From DASTDH01 sp035601575 (GTDB lineage: Bacteria > Verrucomicrobiota > Verrucomicrobiia > Chthoniobacterales > JAFAMB01), in contig DATNNZ010000556.1 of the NCBI GenBank assembly GCA_035601575.1, forward strand, positions 27,805-91,804: 64,000 nucleotides of DNA, given 5' to 3'. The notes beneath the pieces were generated by a model. That model searched no databases. It was not told where the DNA came from and was given only the letters and a program-made list of their open reading frames with translations. Made by a program: the position numbers and the translations under genes. This document shows positions 61,943 through 64,000 of this stretch, in pieces. Position 1 is the stretch's first letter. Every line of letters starts with the position of its first letter.

Positions 61943-62575
61943 CTAAAGCTTATTTTGCAGAGCCACCACTGTGTTTCCGATAGATTCAAGTGTGGCCTTC
62001 AGTCGGGCGCGGTCACTTTCGGAGAGCGCATCCGGTGGAAGACCAACTTGGAGCGAGCGAGCAACGCTTTCGAATTTCTGGACGAACTCGCGGGCCTGGC
62101 GCTCTTTGATTTCTGGCGAGCCGCCGATCCGTGCCGCTGCCTCTTTGACATAGCGACTGTCGGCCTGTTGGCCTTGTTTTTCGGCGAGCCGCCGCGCCTG
62201 CTTCCAGACTCTCGCCCGCAGTTCGATCGGGAGCGCAGCCAACTCTCGACAGACTCGCTCGGTTGCGGGAAGCTCAAGCTGCGGTACTCCAGCCGTTATG
62301 AGACCGCAGAGCAGGTCATAAGCTTGGATGGTGCGGAATATATATTCCCGTGCCAGGCCGAGCTCCTTCGAGGAGAACTCCTGGAAAGTCGTGTAGCCGC
62401 CACAACGATAAAGCCGCTCGTCCCGGATGGTTTTGAGCGCTCCGCCCAAGCGATATAAGGCCCGCCCCGCGAGTTGTAGATCGCGCCCAATATCGGTCAC
62501 CAACGCTTGATAGCGCCGGTAATCGGCCCTGGTCGGGGGCCGATCAAATTGCAGGCCGAGAGAAGGGTCGTTCAT
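61943..62575 (-). CDS. Helix-turn-helix-like DNA-binding protein
   Basis: 210 residues, ATG start. LGGALKTIRDERLYRCGGYTTFQEFSSKELGLAREYIFRTIQAY (about 43-87) is the pattern seen in plasmid, phage and integrative-element proteins related to the ParB/KorB helix-turn-helix region. The C-terminal half is charged and helical. Function unknown; DNA binding is inferred. It ends 20 bp before the start of the DPBB gene. Its presence supports an accessory origin for this block. Confidence 0.6.
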   Translation of the reverse strand: MNDPSLGLQFDRPPTRADYRRYQALVTDIGRDLQLAGRALYRLGGALKTIRDERLYRCGGYTTFQEFSSKELGLAREYIFRTIQAYDLLCGLITAGVPQLELPATERVCRELAALPIELRARVWKQARRLAEKQGQQADSRYVKEAAARIGGSPEIKERQAREFVQKFESVARSLQVGLPPDALSESDRARLKATLESIGNTVVALQNKL

Positions 62576-62685
62576 GCCTCAATGTTGCCCATGGGCAACG
62601 TAAATGCAAATGCATTTGATGCCGACCCGAGATCCTGGTCAAGATTCAAGTCCAGGCCAAATGAGCAAGCGGCATTTCTTTCCGC

Positions 62686-63510
62686 TTAGAAATTCGCGGT
62701 CTGCGGATCATCCCCAATCCGACCATCCTTGCGATCCAGCGCTGCGATCTTCGCCAGGTCGTCAGCGTCCAACGAGAAATCGAACACGTCGAAATTTTCG
62801 CGGATGCGCGACGGCGTCACCGATTTCGGGATAACAATATAACCCCGATCGAGGTGCCACCGGATGATAACTTGGGCCGGCGTTTTGCCGTGCTTCTGTG
62901 CAAGTGACTTGAGGCTGGCGTTCTCCAGCAAGGTGCCTTGACCAAGCGGACTCCACGATTCGGTGATGATTCCGTGTTCCGCATGGTATGCCGTTAGTTC
63001 CTTTTGTTGGAATCCTGGATGCAGCTCAATCTGATTGACCGATGGCACAACCCCAGTCGCATCCACAATTCGTTTGAGATGCGAGACGGTGAAATTGGAT
63101 ACCCCGATCGATTTAGTTTTTCCCTCTTCCTTTAGTTTTACCAGCGCTTTCCAGGCCTCGATATACGCGTTTTGGCGCGGCTTCGGCCAATGAATTAAGT
63201 AAAGGTCCAGGTAGTCCAGCTTAAGGCGTTTCAGGCTTTCATCGAATGCTCGATGGGCCGTGGTGTGCCGGTCGTTCCAGAGCTTCGTCGTAATAAATAA
63301 TTCGGTCCGCTGTAACGAGTTGGCGGCGATGGCTCTTCCGACGCCGACTTCGTTGCCATAAATCGCAGCCGTGTCGATCGAACGATATCCAGTCGAGATG
63401 GCGGTTCCAACGACTTCCGCCGTGTCGGAATTTGGCACCTGCCAGACGCCGAAGCCAAGTTGGGGAATCACGTTGCCGTCATTCAGTGTAATGTTTGGTT
63501 GAGTAGACAT
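62686..63510 (-). CDS. Aldo/keto reductase
   Basis: 274 residues from the ATG at 63510 (MSTQPNITLNDGNVIPQLG); the longer frame passes through a repeat array. AKR5/2,5-diketo-D-gluconate reductase type: RSIDTAAIYGNEVGVG with the catalytic Asp and Tyr, FITTKLWNDRH with Lys, YLDLYLIHWP with His, IGVSNF, and IPKSVTPSRIRENFDVFDF for NADPH. TIM barrel, cytoplasmic, monomeric. Reduces carbonyls; substrate unknown. Confidence 0.93.
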   Translation of the reverse strand: MSTQPNITLNDGNVIPQLGFGVWQVPNSDTAEVVGTAISTGYRSIDTAAIYGNEVGVGRAIAANSLQRTELFITTKLWNDRHTTAHRAFDESLKRLKLDYLDLYLIHWPKPRQNAYIEAWKALVKLKEEGKTKSIGVSNFTVSHLKRIVDATGVVPSVNQIELHPGFQQKELTAYHAEHGIITESWSPLGQGTLLENASLKSLAQKHGKTPAQVIIRWHLDRGYIVIPKSVTPSRIRENFDVFDFSLDADDLAKIAALDRKDGRIGDDPQTANF

Positions 63511-63572
63511 AAAAGGTTGGTGAAGAGTCAATTTGAGCGAGTTTAGGCCTTGAGAAATTTCGGTGTGCAAAA

Positions 63573-64000
63573 TCAGTGTCGCAGGACACACTTGCGATAC
63601 TCCCTTACAATTCGCAATCGCGATCTGAAATTTGAAAATTGGCGTTGCAATGGAATGTTCACCGAGCCTTCCACATGGTCTTGGGCCCATTCCTGGGTCG
63701 ATCGAACATCCAGGGTGACCGGACGCTGTGCACTTTCCATCGAGCCAAGGAAGTCCCGGGCTCCTACCTGTGTAATCTGCAGCGTCTCGTCCAGATCATC
63801 GACGGCAATAAATCCCTCCCCCTCATCAAATCCAATACGTGCCAGCTCGAGTCGGGCTCGCGCTGCCTCTGTCTCGTATTCAACTACCAGTAGAATCGGT
63901 AATTCGGGGTTCACAAAAAAGCCGCACCAAACTGAAAATGAGGGGCTGGCTATACCGATGTTCAAGCTGCCGGCGACATGGGCATCGCCGAAAAGTGCGG
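63573..64000 (-). CDS. Rhodanese-containing protein, 5' part outside window, 3' end truncated
   Basis: The frame is open to the window edge, so the N-terminus is missing. Visible: FGDAHVAGSLNIGIASPSF and the strand PILLVVEYETEAARARLELARIGFD, then a second module VTLDVRSTQEWAQDHVEGSVNIPL. This is the pattern of beta-lactamase-fold hydrolases carrying C-terminal rhodanese domains. The second rhodanese stops right after VNIPL, where the frame enters a 7-bp repeat array; its active-site Cys loop is absent. Possibly a decayed gene or a sulfur-transfer protein with a lost domain. Confidence 0.65.
   Translation of the reverse strand, partial: ALFGDAHVAGSLNIGIASPSFSVWCGFFVNPELPILLVVEYETEAARARLELARIGFDEGEGFIAVDDLDETLQITQVGARDFLGSMESAQRPVTLDVRSTQEWAQDHVEGSVNIPLQRQFSNFRSRLRIVREYRKCVLRH
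63607..63641 (-). repeat. 7-bp-period array
   Basis: Plus-strand units ACAATTC, GCAATCG, CGATCTG, AAATTTG, AAAATTG. The rhodanese gene reads through it before stopping at 63573. Confidence 0.65.

Noticed and set aside
59929..62685. Complete integrative element at tRNA-Leu
   Set aside because: No integrase gene and no second copy of the tRNA 3' end was found, so only an accessory block can be claimed.
954..63641. CRISPR array
   Set aside because: The periodic elements have no unique spacers of constant length and units are only 7-10 bp; no cas genes are present.

Overview
The window reads as a slice of a Gram-negative chromosome with roughly mid-50s percent GC by eye. It is dense with housekeeping genes and has no phage or insertion-sequence genes that I can recognise. 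The gene set includes TamA/TamB, an RND pump, porins, futalosine-pathway menaquinone synthesis (MqnE), a Pup-ligase/depupylase family protein and a DUF6600 secreted protein. Together with many short-period intergenic repeats this fits Verrucomicrobiota, perhaps a Chthoniobacterales-like soil lineage. That placement is inference from gene content; no rRNA gene is present to confirm it.

Layout. 0-5 kb: a DUF1223 protein, a tandem pair of paralogous exported proteins, transaldolase, a shortened LarC-like protein and class II aldolase. 5-12 kb: signalling genes (NtrC-type regulator, HAMP/PAS histidine kinase, hybrid kinase), then an RNase III-fold protein overlapping a 2'-5' RNA ligase-fold phosphodiesterase. 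12-24 kb: serine hydrolase, unknown exported protein, amino-acid permease, HSDL2-like dehydrogenase, a two-gene RND efflux operon, an alpha/beta hydrolase fold with no nucleophile, Ddl and a half-size EamA protein. 24-30 kb (minus strand): DUF6600 protein, PafA/Dop homologue, thioredoxin-like protein and nicotinate phosphoribosyltransferase. 30-36 kb: gltX, aroE, a gspE-gspF pair and a HAD phosphatase. 36-42 kb: a phosphate-starvation block of PhoB, two tandem 568-residue porins and PstB, with 11-bp-phased Pho boxes. 42-50 kb: tamB-tamA and a YihY-family protein. 50-57 kb: hydrolase, solute-binding protein, Dpp-type ATPase, gamma-carbonic anhydrase, HU, YceI, Nnr and an ECF sigma factor. 57-60 kb: mqnE, then fliA, a FlgN-like gene and csrA, then tRNA-Leu(UAA). 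60-64 kb: a small accessory block after the tRNA, an aldo/keto reductase, and the truncated end of a rhodanese-type gene that runs off the window.

The most unusual feature is a recurring non-coding architecture. At nine or more loci there are imperfect tandem arrays with a strict 7-, 9- or 10-bp period. At most of these loci the same unit reappears nearby in inverted orientation. The unit sequence differs from locus to locus, but the design (short period, often inverted arms, position at gene ends, and often supplying the stop codon) repeats. I see no standard feature class that explains this, and it is my main candidate for something undescribed.

The second main candidate is the PafA/Dop homologue with no Pup/UBact or proteasome gene nearby. 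The third is the phosphate block, whose regulatory sites can be read directly from the sequence. Start sites were revised in many genes where the longest frame began at a TTG/GTG well upstream of a better-supported ATG; these choices are stated in each entry.
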